Shown here in pieces: positions 16,752 through 24,935 of a stretch of 64,000 bases of DNA (the first letter of the stretch is position 1; every line of letters begins with the position of its first letter). The translations under genes and the position numbers were made by a program. The notes beneath the pieces are model-generated. The model did not search any database. It saw nothing but the letters and a program-made list of their open reading frames with translations, and was not told the DNA's origin. This DNA is from Gemmiger sp. An194 (lineage in GTDB: Bacteria > Bacillota > Clostridia > Oscillospirales > Ruminococcaceae), in NCBI RefSeq assembly GCF_002160145.1, contig NZ_NFKA01000016.1, positions 1 through 64,000 on the forward strand, given 5' to 3'.

Positions 16752-18662
16752 TTGCAAAGCATCAAGACAAAACCGTCGATTTTTGCCGTCATTACCCGGC
16801 GGCTGAGTCCGCTGCGGTATGCCATGGCACCGCTGGTGAGCCTGATCACTCTGGTATGCACCGAGTGGATTCACCGGGGCGAGCTGACCGTGAAGGTCCT
16901 CACGGATAATGTGCTGCCCCATCTGCCGGCCTTTCTGCTTACCTGGCTGCTGCTGGGCTGCATTTATCAGGCTCTGGCCCGGGCCACCCGGCTGCATCCG
17001 CTGGCGGTGGCTGTGACCGGTCTGCTGGGCTGTATTCCGGCGGCAGTTACATATTTTAAGCTGAAGCTGCGGGGCGAGCCCTTTTTCCCCTGGGATCTGT
17101 CCCAGTTTTCCGAAGCCACCGATGTGGCGGGCAAGTCCGGTGTGGAGCTGCAGACCTCCATGTGGGTCAGCGGATTGATCTTCGCTGTGCTGTTCGTGCT
17201 GGCCTGCTTTGTACGGGAGCCCAAAACCGGTGTCCGCGCCCGGGCGTTGGCTGCGGGTATTCCTGCCGTCGGTGCGCTGGTGCTGGTGTTCGGGGTGTTC
17301 ATCAGCCCCACGGTCTCCCAGCTGGTGGGCATCACACCGGATATGTGGATGCAGAATCGCTACTACCGCAACTATGGTGTGATCGCAGGTTTTCTGACCA
17401 ACATTCAGAATCTGCAGGTGGACAAGCCCGACGGCTACAGCCAGGAGGCGGTGCAGGAAATCATCGATAAGGATGTCTCCCAGGACCTGGCCCCGGAATT
17501 TGCGGGCAGCTACAAGAGGGAAGGCGATGGTGCGGTGACCCAGCCCAATATTATCTTCGTGATGAACGAATCCTTCTGGGATGTGGCCGAGCTGGAGGAG
17601 TACGGGGTGGAGTTCGATCAGGAGGTCACCCCCAATCTGCACCGGCTGATGGAAAGCGCCGCCTATGGTAAGGCCTACAGCCCCAGCTTCGGCGGCGGCA
17701 CCTGCGATGTGGAGTTCGAAGCGCTCACCGGCTACTCGGTGGAGTTTCTGCCCAGCGGCTGCAAGCCTTTCCAGCAGCATGTGACCCGGCCCATGTTCTC
17801 GGTGGCTTCCTATTTAAAAGAGCAGGGCTACGCCACTCAGGCCATTCACTGCTATTACGCCAAGTTCTGGAGCCGCAACACGGCCTACCCCAACCTGGGC
17901 TTTGACGAATTTATTTCGCTGGAGGATTTTGAAAATCCTGAGAAGAAGCGCGACTACTACTGGGGCGGCGGTCTGGTGACCGATGCCGAGATGACCCACC
18001 GCATCATCCAGGAATGGGAGGAGCGGGACCAGGACCAGCCCCTGTTCATGCATGCGGTGACCATGCAGAACCACACCAGCTACAACGAGGCCAACTATCC
18101 GGAGGAGGAGCTGGTGGATGTTGTGAAGGCTCCCGAAGGCATCAGCGACAAGACCCTGGGCGCTCTGCGGGACTTCGCCACCGGTGTGAAGGAAGCAGAT
18201 GCCATGCTGGGTGAGCTGACCGATTACTTCTCCCAGGTGGACGAGCCGGTGATCCTGGTGTTCTGGGGCGACCATTACAACCCCATCGGCAGCGGCTATG
18301 AGGTTTACACCGCCACCGGTTATTCCTCCTCGCCCAACAGCGAGGCCCCCGAGCTGCACCAGATGCCTTTGATGATCTGGTCCAACTACTGGGATGAGCC
18401 GGTGGACATCGGCACCGTGGCGGCCTACGAGATCAGCCCGGTGACCTTCGAGCTGTACGGTCTGGAGCAGCCTGCACTGTTTGACCACCTGGTCGATCAG
18501 CTGTCGGCCTACCGCAGCCGTACCCACGGTGTGACCATCCAGCCGGACGGCTCGGCGGACACCGAGGAGCTGACCGAGGAGCAAAGCCAGTGGTTTGACG
18601 AGCACTGGATGCTGCAATATGACCTGATGTTCGGCCAGGAATACACCCTGGAAGAACAGTGA
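16752..18662 (+). CDS. LTA synthase-like phosphoglycerol transferase (sulfatase fold)
   Basis: The 636-residue protein has about five N-terminal transmembrane helices and an extracellular sulfatase-fold domain. Key sites are visible: IIFVMNESFW (first metal ligand Glu), FGGGTCDVEFE with Thr317 in the place of the LtaS catalytic threonine, and ILVFWGDHYNP (metal-binding DH). LtaS enzymes transfer glycerol-phosphate from phosphatidylglycerol to teichoic acid or glycan. The start is taken as TTG because AAAGGAGG lies nine bases before it; an in-frame ATG at 16722 overlaps no ribosome site. It has its own promoter and ends in a G+C-rich hairpin (18666-18706) with few T residues. Confidence 0.88.
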   Translation: MQSIKTKPSIFAVITRRLSPLRYAMAPLVSLITLVCTEWIHRGELTVKVLTDNVLPHLPAFLLTWLLLGCIYQALARATRLHPLAVAVTGLLGCIPAAVTYFKLKLRGEPFFPWDLSQFSEATDVAGKSGVELQTSMWVSGLIFAVLFVLACFVREPKTGVRARALAAGIPAVGALVLVFGVFISPTVSQLVGITPDMWMQNRYYRNYGVIAGFLTNIQNLQVDKPDGYSQEAVQEIIDKDVSQDLAPEFAGSYKREGDGAVTQPNIIFVMNESFWDVAELEEYGVEFDQEVTPNLHRLMESAAYGKAYSPSFGGGTCDVEFEALTGYSVEFLPSGCKPFQQHVTRPMFSVASYLKEQGYATQAIHCYYAKFWSRNTAYPNLGFDEFISLEDFENPEKKRDYYWGGGLVTDAEMTHRIIQEWEERDQDQPLFMHAVTMQNHTSYNEANYPEEELVDVVKAPEGISDKTLGALRDFATGVKEADAMLGELTDYFSQVDEPVILVFWGDHYNPIGSGYEVYTATGYSSSPNSEAPELHQMPLMIWSNYWDEPVDIGTVAAYEISPVTFELYGLEQPALFDHLVDQLSAYRSRTHGVTIQPDGSADTEELTEEQSQWFDEHWMLQYDLMFGQEYTLEEQ

Positions 18663-18749
18663 GAAGGGGGCGGCGGGGCCTTGCGGGGCTCCGCCGCCCT
18701 TATTTGCGGCGTTTCGCGGCTTTTTTCGCGGAGAAATGCGAAAAAATGC

Positions 18750-18778
18750 TTGTAATCCCGGCACCCTTGTGGTATACT
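18750..18778 (+). promoter_or_regulatory. rpsB-tsf promoter
   Basis: TTGTAA (18750-18755), 17 bases, TATACT (18773-18778) with an extended TG. The leader to rpsB is close to 100 bases and contains a GTGCCCGCAAGGGTGGGAG hairpin that could be the S2-responsive leader seen before rpsB in other bacteria. Confidence 0.75.
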
Positions 18779-18881
18779 ATACCGGCAATACACACGCATT
18801 GCTTTGTTCCCCTGTGCCCGCAAGGGTGGGAGAGCATGCATGCAATGCGGAGGTAAAAACAATTATTTGGAGGATTTAAAC

Positions 18882-19607
18882 ATGGCAGTAGTATCTATGA
18901 AGCAGCTTCTCGAAGCCGGCGTACACTTCGGTCACCAGACCCGTCGCTGGAACCCCAAGATGGCGAAGTACATCTTCACCGAGCGTAACGGCATCTACAT
19001 CATCGACCTGCAGAAGACCGTTAAGAAGCTGGACGAGGCTTACAACTTTGTTCGCGAGGTTGCTTCCGAGGGCGGCGAGATCCTGTTCGTCGGCACCAAG
19101 AAGCAGGCTCAGGAGTCCATTAAGGACGAGGCTACCCGCTGCGGCATGCACTATGTGAACGCTCGTTGGCTGGGCGGCATGCTGACCAACTTCCGCACCA
19201 TCCGCAAGCGCATCGACCGTCTGGAGCAGCTGCGCCAGATGAGCGAGGACGGCACCTTTGATCTGCTGCCCAAGAAGGAAGTTGCCAAGCTGGAGCTGGA
19301 GATCGAGAAGCTGGAGAAGTTCCTGGGCGGTGTGAAGAACATGCACGGCCTGCCCAAGGCGATGTTCATCGTTGACCCCCACAAGGAGCGCATTGCTGTG
19401 GCTGAGGCCCGCAAGCTGAACATCCCCATCGTGGCTATCGTCGACACCAACTGCAACCCCGACGAGATCGACTACGTGATCCCCGGCAACGACGACGCCA
19501 TCCGTGCTGTTAAGCTGATCGCCGGCGCTATGGCCGACGCCGTGATGGAAGGCCGTCAGGGCGAGCAGAACGCCGCCGAGGAGACCGCTGAGGCTGCTGA
19601 GGCCTAA
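18882..19607 (+). CDS. rpsB: 30S ribosomal protein S2
   Basis: A 241-residue S2: [23 protein letters not shown] start, [14 protein letters not shown] and [26 protein letters not shown] motifs are diagnostic. It belongs to the small ribosomal subunit near the mRNA channel. The ATG follows TTTGGAGG. The C-terminal tail is Glu/Ala rich. tsf follows after 42 bases, the usual order. Codons favour GCT, GTT, CGT and TCC, unlike most genes in this window, as expected for a highly expressed gene. Confidence 0.98.
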   Translation: MAVVSMKQLLEAGVHFGHQTRRWNPKMAKYIFTERNGIYIIDLQKTVKKLDEAYNFVREVASEGGEILFVGTKKQAQESIKDEATRCGMHYVNARWLGGMLTNFRTIRKRIDRLEQLRQMSEDGTFDLLPKKEVAKLELEIEKLEKFLGGVKNMHGLPKAMFIVDPHKERIAVAEARKLNIPIVAIVDTNCNPDEIDYVIPGNDDAIRAVKLIAGAMADAVMEGRQGEQNAAEETAEAAEA

Positions 19608-19649
19608 GCACCCACCATTTTCCACCGATAACGAAAGGGGATAATAAAA

Positions 19650-20564
19650 ATGGCTTTTACTGCACAAGACGTTAAGAATCTGCGCGAGCAGACCGGCTGC
19701 GGCATGATGGATTGCAAGAAGGCTCTGACCGAGTCTAACGGCGATTTCGAGAAGGCTGTTGAGTACCTGCGCGAGAAGGGCCTGGCTGCTGCTCAGAAGA
19801 AGGCTGGCCGTATCGCTGCTGAGGGCATGGTTTACGCCACTGTCTGCGGCAAGGTGGGCGTTGTGGTCGAAGTGAATGCTGAGACCGACTTCGTTGCCAA
19901 GAACGAGATGTTCCAGAACTTCGTTAAGGACATCGCCACTGTGGTTGCCGAGCAGAACCCCGCTGATGTGGATGCTCTGCTGGCCTGCAAGCTGGGTGAG
20001 GACACCGTTGAGGCTGCCCTGAAGGAGAAGATCCTGGTCATCGGCGAGAACATCAAGATCCGCCGCTTCGAGCGTTTCGAGGGTGTTTGCTCCGCTTACA
20101 TCCATGCCGGCGGCACCCACGCTGTTCTGGTTGACTTCGAGACCAGCGAGGAGATCGCTTCCAAGCCCGAGTTCGAGGCTTACGGCAAAGACATCGCCAT
20201 GCAGATCGCTGCCGCTAACCCCGGCTACCTGTGCGAGGCTGACGTGCCCGCCGAGGTGATCGAGAAGGAGAAGGAGATCCTGCTGGCTCAGATCGCCAAC
20301 GATCCCAAGAACGCCAACAAGCCCGACGCCATCAAGGAGAAGATGGTTCTGGGCCGCATCGGCAAGTTCTACAAGGAGAACTGCCTGGTGGATCAGGAGT
20401 TCGTTAAGGACAACGAGCTGACCGTTGCCAAGTACACCGATAAGGTGGCCAAGGAGCTGGGCGGCGAGATCAAGATCACCAAGTTCGCTCGTTACGAGAA
20501 GGGCGAAGGCCTGGAGAAGAAGACTGACGACTTCGCTGCCGAGGTTGCCAGCATGGTGAAGTAA
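19650..20564 (+). CDS. tsf: Elongation factor Ts
   Basis: The 304-residue EF-Ts shows the N-terminal UBA-like domain (VKNLREQTGCGMMDCKKAL) and the core with EVNAETDFVAKN, the Tu-contacting TDFV motif. It recycles EF-Tu by displacing GDP. The ATG follows GAAAGGGG. It is transcribed with rpsB. pyrH, which often follows in Firmicutes, is not here; instead a gene-less region with a palindrome over the stop codon follows. Confidence 0.98.
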   Translation: MAFTAQDVKNLREQTGCGMMDCKKALTESNGDFEKAVEYLREKGLAAAQKKAGRIAAEGMVYATVCGKVGVVVEVNAETDFVAKNEMFQNFVKDIATVVAEQNPADVDALLACKLGEDTVEAALKEKILVIGENIKIRRFERFEGVCSAYIHAGGTHAVLVDFETSEEIASKPEFEAYGKDIAMQIAAANPGYLCEADVPAEVIEKEKEILLAQIANDPKNANKPDAIKEKMVLGRIGKFYKENCLVDQEFVKDNELTVAKYTDKVAKELGGEIKITKFARYEKGEGLEKKTDDFAAEVASMVK

Positions 20565-20580
20565 GTCGAATTCGACTTAC
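20561..20580. repeat. Perfect 20-bp palindrome over the tsf stop codon
   Basis: GTAAGTCGAATTCGACTTAC is its own reverse complement and includes the TAA stop of tsf. It has no T-run, so it is not a terminator; it could be a protein binding site or an RNA end-protecting or processing hairpin. Confidence 0.7.
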
Positions 20581-20792
20581 CAATGCACCTTTCGGGGTGT
20601 GTGATCATTCGCTTTCTTCCTGCCGGAGCAGTACCGGTCCCGTTTTTGTGGGCGAAAGCCTTTGGGAGAACAGGCGGGGCTGAGTGCAGTCCGGTGATTC
20701 GATTGTGAATAGAGGCTTCGGCCCGGCGCTCGCGGTGGTTTTTAAGTCGCACACTGCGGAACAAGCGCACAAGGGCTGACAAACAAGCCGTA
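20581..20792 (+). other. Gene-less, G+C-rich region downstream of tsf
   Basis: About 210 bases without a credible ORF lie between the tsf palindrome and a strong terminator, so the region is transcribed as the tsf 3' UTR or as a separate RNA. Short complementary pieces are present (GGTGTGTGATCA, GGCGAAAGCC, GAGGCTTCGGCCC). I do not recognise a known RNA family. Confidence 0.45.
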
Positions 20793-20825
20793 AAAGGCGG
20801 TGCTCAAACGAGCACCGCCTTTTTT
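20793..20825 (+). terminator. Intrinsic terminator of rpsB-tsf operon
   Basis: AAAAGGCGGTGCTC, loop AAAC, GAGCACCGCCTTTTT. Ten perfectly paired G+C-rich bases and a T-run make it very strong. Confidence 0.92.
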
Positions 20826-21038
20826 CTGTGTTCCATGATGGATTTTAATGGGAAAAAGGGCATAGGAAGGTTGTATGCAACCAGAAAAAATGTCATGTAC
20901 CGGTGAATCTAAAGTGGGAAAAACTTGGGAATTATTATTTTATGACAATTTTTTCTGCGCGTTTTTGTCCTTTTGGTACATACACATTGTTTCAATGTAC
21001 TAATTTGCAATAATAAAGTGGTAATTCGACCAAATCGC

Positions 21039-21067
21039 TTGCAAATGGTCAAAAGTCGTGCTACAAT
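21039..21067 (+). promoter_or_regulatory. Promoter of candidate short RNA
   Basis: TTGCAA (21039-21044), 17 bases, TACAAT (21062-21067). The stretch 20826-21038 before it is A+T-rich and without a recognisable gene. Confidence 0.7.
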
Positions 21068-21073
21068 AATCCC

Positions 21074-21128
21074 TGCTCATGAGAGATAAGAGCCGTCCGC
21101 TGAATATCAGGCGGGGCAGGCTCTTTTT
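21074..21128 (+). ncRNA. Candidate ~55-nt RNA ending in an intrinsic terminator
   Basis: Starting about seven bases after a good -10 box, the transcript would fold AGAGCC with GGCTCT and CCGC with GCGG inside, then meet eight T residues (21122-21129). Promoter and terminator are so close that a small RNA or an abortive leader is the only product. The ATG at 21079 has no ribosome site. Confidence 0.55.
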
Positions 21129-21200
21129 TTTGCCCGTTGAAGCTGCGGCAAACCGGGCAAAGCTTTGTGTAAATTACAGTAAAAATTCCATAATGCGGGC

Positions 21201-21229
21201 TTGCTTTTTGGAATTTTATGTGATACACT
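21201..21229 (+). promoter_or_regulatory. Promoter of TrpR-like gene
   Basis: TTGCTT (21201-21206), 17 bases, TACACT (21224-21229), about 40 bases before the start codon. Confidence 0.6.
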
Positions 21230-21269
21230 TTAGTCAAATAAAACAAGAAAGCAAATTGTGAGGTGCGTA

Positions 21270-21596
21270 ATGGCTGACAAGAATCATCTGAGAAACCCCG
21301 CGACCACCGCGTTGTTCGAGGCCATCCTTTCTTTGCAGAGCATGGAAGAGTGCTATACATTCTTTGAGGATCTTTGCACCATGAAGGAGCTGGCCGACAT
21401 GGCTCAGCGTCTGGAGGCTGCCAAGATGCTGCTGGATGGCAAAACCTACGAGCAGATCGTGAAGAGCGTGGAGATCAGCACGGCGACCATCAGCCGCATC
21501 AACCGCTGCATCCAGTACGGCAACGGCGGCTATGAGCTGATCATCGACCGTGTGAAGCAGAATGCTCAGCCCGAGGGCGAGCAGGCTGCGGAATAA
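21270..21596 (+). CDS. YerC/YecD-family TrpR-related DNA-binding protein
   Basis: The 108-residue protein matches the YerC/YecD branch of the TrpR superfamily: FFEDLCTMKELADMAQRLEAAKML followed by a helix-turn-helix (YEQIVKSVEISTATISRINRCIQYGNGGY). It lacks the tryptophan-pocket context of E. coli TrpR, and its targets are not known. The ATG follows GAGGTG. It is monocistronic and shares a terminator with the convergent xpt gene. The short RNA upstream is on the same strand and could be its leader. Confidence 0.85.
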   Translation: MADKNHLRNPATTALFEAILSLQSMEECYTFFEDLCTMKELADMAQRLEAAKMLLDGKTYEQIVKSVEISTATISRINRCIQYGNGGYELIIDRVKQNAQPEGEQAAE

Positions 21597-21618
21597 GCGG
21601 ACAAGGTTCCCTTGAGAC

Positions 21619-21660
21619 AAAAAGAACACCCGGATGAGTTCATCCGGGTGTTCTTTTTGT
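21619..21660. terminator. Bidirectional intrinsic terminator
   Basis: AAAAAGAACACCCGGATGA and TCATCCGGGTGTTCTTTTTG form a near-perfect long stem between convergent genes. Confidence 0.92.
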
Positions 21661-21704
21661 TTGATTTGAGAAGTGGTTTTCTTTGGAAGGATGCTGCGAA
21701 AAGC

Positions 21705-22289
21705 TTAGCCTTCCTGGGGGCGGAAGATGATATTGCCCTCATCGTCCACGCCTTCCACGATGGCCAGGCTGGTGAGCTTGTAGCCTGCAGCACGCAGCGA
21801 GTCACCGCCGCTCTGGAAGCCCTTCTCGATGGTGATGCCGATGCCGCATACGGTGGCGCCTGCCTGTTCGCATACATCCAGCAGACCATGCATGGCCTTG
21901 CCCACTGCCATGAAGTCATCCAGGATCAGTACCCGATCCTCAGGGCCCAGGAACTTTTTGGCCAGGGTAATGTCGTAGTCCTTGCCGTAAGTAAAGGAAT
22001 GTACGGCGGAGGTGAAGACCTCGCCGTCCAGATTCTTGCTTTTGGCCTTTTTGGCGAATACCACCGGAACATCAAAGTAACGGGCGGTCATGCAGGCGAT
22101 GGCAATGCCGGAAGCCTCAATGGTCAGGATCTTGTTGATGCCATCGTCTTTATAAATACGATAGAATTCCTTACCGATTTCGTCCAGCAGGTTTACATCC
22201 AGCTGATGGTTCAAGAAGGAATCCACCTTAATGATATTGCCCGGGCGGACTTGACCGTCCTTAACGATTCGCTCTTCCAGCAGTTTCAT
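21705..22289 (-). CDS. xpt: Xanthine phosphoribosyltransferase
   Basis: The 194-residue length equals B. subtilis Xpt. The start MKLLEERI, the KVDSFLNHQLD segment and the PRPP-binding loop VLILDDFMAVGKA identify it. It converts xanthine and PRPP to XMP for guanine nucleotide salvage, feeding guaA. The ribosome site is weak (AAAGG). There is no pbuX partner, and the leader lacks the purine-riboswitch core usual for xpt operons in Bacilli. Confidence 0.95.
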   Translation of the reverse strand: MKLLEERIVKDGQVRPGNIIKVDSFLNHQLDVNLLDEIGKEFYRIYKDDGINKILTIEASGIAIACMTARYFDVPVVFAKKAKSKNLDGEVFTSAVHSFTYGKDYDITLAKKFLGPEDRVLILDDFMAVGKAMHGLLDVCEQAGATVCGIGITIEKGFQSGGDSLRAAGYKLTSLAIVEGVDDEGNIIFRPQEG

Positions 22290-22364
22290 ACCTTTATAAC
22301 GCTCCCTACACAAAAGTATCCCCACCGCGGGCAAAATGCACACACGGAAAAAGGTAATACACCT

Positions 22365-22392
22365 ATTATACAGAAAAGCGGAGGGTTTGCAA
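22365..22392 (-). promoter_or_regulatory. Promoter of xpt
   Basis: On the minus strand TTGCAA (22387-22392), 16 bases, TATAAT (22365-22370). The leader is about 70 bases. Confidence 0.6.
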
Positions 22393-22564
22393 TGCTTAAA
22401 ACGTTCTTTTTTGCTGAAAAAACAGCTTTTTCAGGGATGAATAATAACGAATGCGTTACAAATTGCCAAATGCACAGTTTTGTTTGTCCAAAAAAACAAA
22501 GAAGTCTGTGCATTATCACCACCTTTGCGCTTTACAACGATAAAAAGTATGTGAAAATAGCGAA

Positions 22565-22593
22565 TTGCAATTTTGTACTGATGTCCGTATAAT
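22565..22593 (+). promoter_or_regulatory. Promoter of livK-like gene
   Basis: TTGCAA (22565-22570), 17 bases, TATAAT (22588-22593). The leader contains a TTCCCCCC/AGGGGGAA hairpin (about 22610-22650). The A+T-rich 22400-22560 stretch before it holds no gene. Confidence 0.7.
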
Positions 22594-22666
22594 TTAGAAA
22601 AGCAAAAAATTCCCCCCACAAAAAGCGCATTAGGGGCGTGAGGGGGAAGATCGGAGGAGAATCCAC

Positions 22667-23824
22667 ATGAAAAAAGCAATGAGTTTGGTCCTTGCGGCCG
22701 CAATGGCATTCAGCTTCGCTGCTTGTGGCGGTGCGTCCGGTACCAGCGGCGCAGCATCCACCGCATCCGGCACCGCGATTAAGATCGGCGGTATTGGTCC
22801 CCTGACCGGCGGCGCTGCCATCTACGGAAACGCTGTTAAGAACGGCGCGGCTCTGGCTGTGGAAGAGATCAACGCCCAGGGCGGCCTGCAGTTCGAGCTG
22901 AACTTCCAGGACGACGAGAATGACCCGGAAAAGGCTCTGAACGCTTACAACAACCTGAAGGACTGGGGCATGCAGGCTCTGCTGGGCACCGTTACCACAC
23001 AGCCCTGCCTGACCGTAGCACCTGAGACCGCTGCGGACAACATGTTCCTGCTGACTCCCTCCGCCTCTGCGGTGGATGTCATCAAGGAAGACAATGCCTT
23101 CCAGGTCTGCTTCACCGACCCCAACCAGGGCGTTGCTTCCGCGGACTACATCGCTGAGAACGGCCTGGCCACCAAGATCGCCATCATCTACGACAGCTCC
23201 GATGCCTATTCTTCCGGCATCCACGACAAGTTCAAGGAAGAGGCTGCCACCAAGGGCCTGGAGATCGTAGCCGACGAGGCATTCACTGCCGACAACAAGA
23301 CCGACTTCTCCGTACAGGTTCAGAAGGCCAAGAGCTCCGGCGCTGAGCTGGTGTTCCTGCCCATCTACTACAGCGAAGCCAACCTGATCATCCAGGAGAT
23401 GAACAAGCAGGGCTGCACCGCTTCCATCTTTGGCTGTGACGGTCTGGACGGCCTGCTGACCATCGAAGGCGCCGACACCTCCCTCTTCGAGGGCGTAATG
23501 CTGCTGACTCCCTTCGCTGCCGACGCGCAGGACGAGAAGACCCAGAGCTTTGTTTCCAAGTATGAAGAGAAGTACGGCGAGACTCCCAACCAGTTCGCTG
23601 CCGACGCTTACGACGGTGTTTACACCATCCTGGCTGCCTGCGAGAAGGGCGGCGTGACCGCGGATATGGATGCTTCCGCTGTTTGCGATGCTCTGAAGAC
23701 TGCCATGACCCAGATTACTGTGGATGGCCTGACCGGCGAGGGCATGAAGTGGGAAGCCACCGGCGAAGTGAACAAGGCTCCTCGTGCCGTTAAGATTCAG
23801 AACGGCGCTTACACCGCAATGTAA
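22667..23824 (+). CDS. livK: Branched-chain amino acid ABC transporter, substrate-binding lipoprotein
   Basis: The 385-residue precursor has a lipoprotein signal (hydrophobic stretch, FSFAAC with Cys20 as lipidation site), then a Ser/Gly/Thr linker and a type I periplasmic-binding fold starting IKIGGIGPLTGGAAIYG. This fits LivK/LivJ proteins that bind Leu, Ile and Val outside the membrane. It ends in a strong terminator and the permease genes have their own promoter, so the binding protein can be made in excess. GCT/GTT/TCC-rich codons suggest high expression. Amino acid preference cannot be read; other amides or amino acids are possible. Confidence 0.9.
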   Translation: MKKAMSLVLAAAMAFSFAACGGASGTSGAASTASGTAIKIGGIGPLTGGAAIYGNAVKNGAALAVEEINAQGGLQFELNFQDDENDPEKALNAYNNLKDWGMQALLGTVTTQPCLTVAPETAADNMFLLTPSASAVDVIKEDNAFQVCFTDPNQGVASADYIAENGLATKIAIIYDSSDAYSSGIHDKFKEEAATKGLEIVADEAFTADNKTDFSVQVQKAKSSGAELVFLPIYYSEANLIIQEMNKQGCTASIFGCDGLDGLLTIEGADTSLFEGVMLLTPFAADAQDEKTQSFVSKYEEKYGETPNQFAADAYDGVYTILAACEKGGVTADMDASAVCDALKTAMTQITVDGLTGEGMKWEATGEVNKAPRAVKIQNGAYTAM

Positions 23825-23854
23825 TTCAAACAGCCCGGCCTGGTCCGGTGCTGA

Positions 23855-23891
23855 AAGGGCTGCTCGCCGGGGGGCGCAGCAGCCCTTTTTT
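23855..23891 (+). terminator. Intrinsic terminator of livK
   Basis: AAGGGCTGCT and AGCAGCCCTTTTTT enclose a G-rich loop. Confidence 0.88.
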
Positions 23892-23935
23892 ATTCAAAAA
23901 AACAGCAAGATCCGGCAGAAAATGCTGTAGAATTC

Positions 23936-23964
23936 TTGTGCGCACTTTACAGCAGTGCTATAAT
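23936..23964 (+). promoter_or_regulatory. Promoter of livHMGF
   Basis: TTGTGC (23936-23941), 17 bases, TATAAT (23959-23964). The spacer contains the dyad GCACT-AGTGC, a possible repressor site. Confidence 0.7.
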
Positions 23965-24043
23965 AATCCATATATTCTGTGCGGTGGCGGCAGACAGGTG
24001 TAGGCATCATCGGTCCGCCGCCGCGAAAAAAGGGGAATCGAGT

Positions 24044-24925
24044 ATGGAATTTTTGTCCTACTTAATCAACGGTATCAGCCTGGGCAGTGTATATGCCATC
24101 ATCGCCCTGGGCTACACCATGGTGTACGGCATTGCCAAGATGCTGAACTTTGCCCATGGTGATGTGATCATGGTGGGCAGCTACATCGTGTTCATTGCGG
24201 TGAACCAGATGGGCATGCCTCCGCTGCTGGCCATTATCATTTCCATGGCTTTGTGCACGCTGCTGGGTATCGTGATCGAGCGGTTTGCCTATAAGCCGCT
24301 GCGCAGTGCCTCTTCTCTGGCAGTTCTGATCACCGCCATCGGCGTGAGCTACCTGCTGCAGAACCTGGCGCTGCTCATCTGGGGCGCGGACCCCAAGTCC
24401 TTCACCTCCGTGGTGGGGCTGGCTCCGGTGCAGCTGGCCGGTGGCCGTCTGGTCATCTCCGGCGAGACCATTGTGACCATTGTGGTGAGCGCTATCATCA
24501 TGGCTGGTCTGATCTTCTTCGTGAACAACACCAAAATGGGCCGGGCTATGCTGGCCGTGAGCGAGGATAAGGGCGCTGCTCAGCTGATGGGCATCAATGT
24601 GAACTCTACCATCGCCATGACCTTCGCCATCGGTTCTGCCCTGGCTGCAGTGGCCGGCGTGCTGCTGTGCTCCGCCTATCCCACTCTGCAGCCCACCACC
24701 GGTGCTATGCCTGGTATCAAGGCCTTCACTGCTGCGGTGTTCGGCGGCATCGGTTCCATTCCCGGCGCCTTTGTGGGCGGCATCCTGCTGGGCGTGATCG
24801 AGATCATGAGCAAAGCTTACATTTCCACCCAGCTGGCGGACGCTATCGTGTTCGCAGTGCTGATCATTGTGCTGCTGGTGCGTCCCACCGGCCTGCTGGG
24901 CAAGAAAATCAGTGAAAAGGTGTGA
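24044..24925 (+). CDS. livH: Branched-chain amino acid ABC transporter permease LivH
   Basis: A 293-residue membrane protein with about eight transmembrane segments. ISLGSVYAIIALGYTMVYGIAKMLNFAHGDVIMVG is the LivH start region, with the characteristic NFAHG motif. It forms the inner-membrane channel with LivM. The ATG follows AAGGGG. It is the first gene of a livH-livM-livG-livF operon with gaps of only 2 to 10 bases. Confidence 0.93.
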   Translation: MEFLSYLINGISLGSVYAIIALGYTMVYGIAKMLNFAHGDVIMVGSYIVFIAVNQMGMPPLLAIIISMALCTLLGIVIERFAYKPLRSASSLAVLITAIGVSYLLQNLALLIWGADPKSFTSVVGLAPVQLAGGRLVISGETIVTIVVSAIIMAGLIFFVNNTKMGRAMLAVSEDKGAAQLMGINVNSTIAMTFAIGSALAAVAGVLLCSAYPTLQPTTGAMPGIKAFTAAVFGGIGSIPGAFVGGILLGVIEIMSKAYISTQLADAIVFAVLIIVLLVRPTGLLGKKISEKV

Positions 24926-24935
24926 GGTGGCGGTT

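Noticed and set aside
21079-21261. 60-codon ORF inside and after the short RNA
   Set aside because: It has no ribosome site and reads through the terminator hairpin and T-run.
22290-22364. Purine riboswitch before xpt
   Set aside because: The leader is about 70 bases and lacks the conserved three-way-junction core; the guaA and purA leaders were checked likewise and also lack it.
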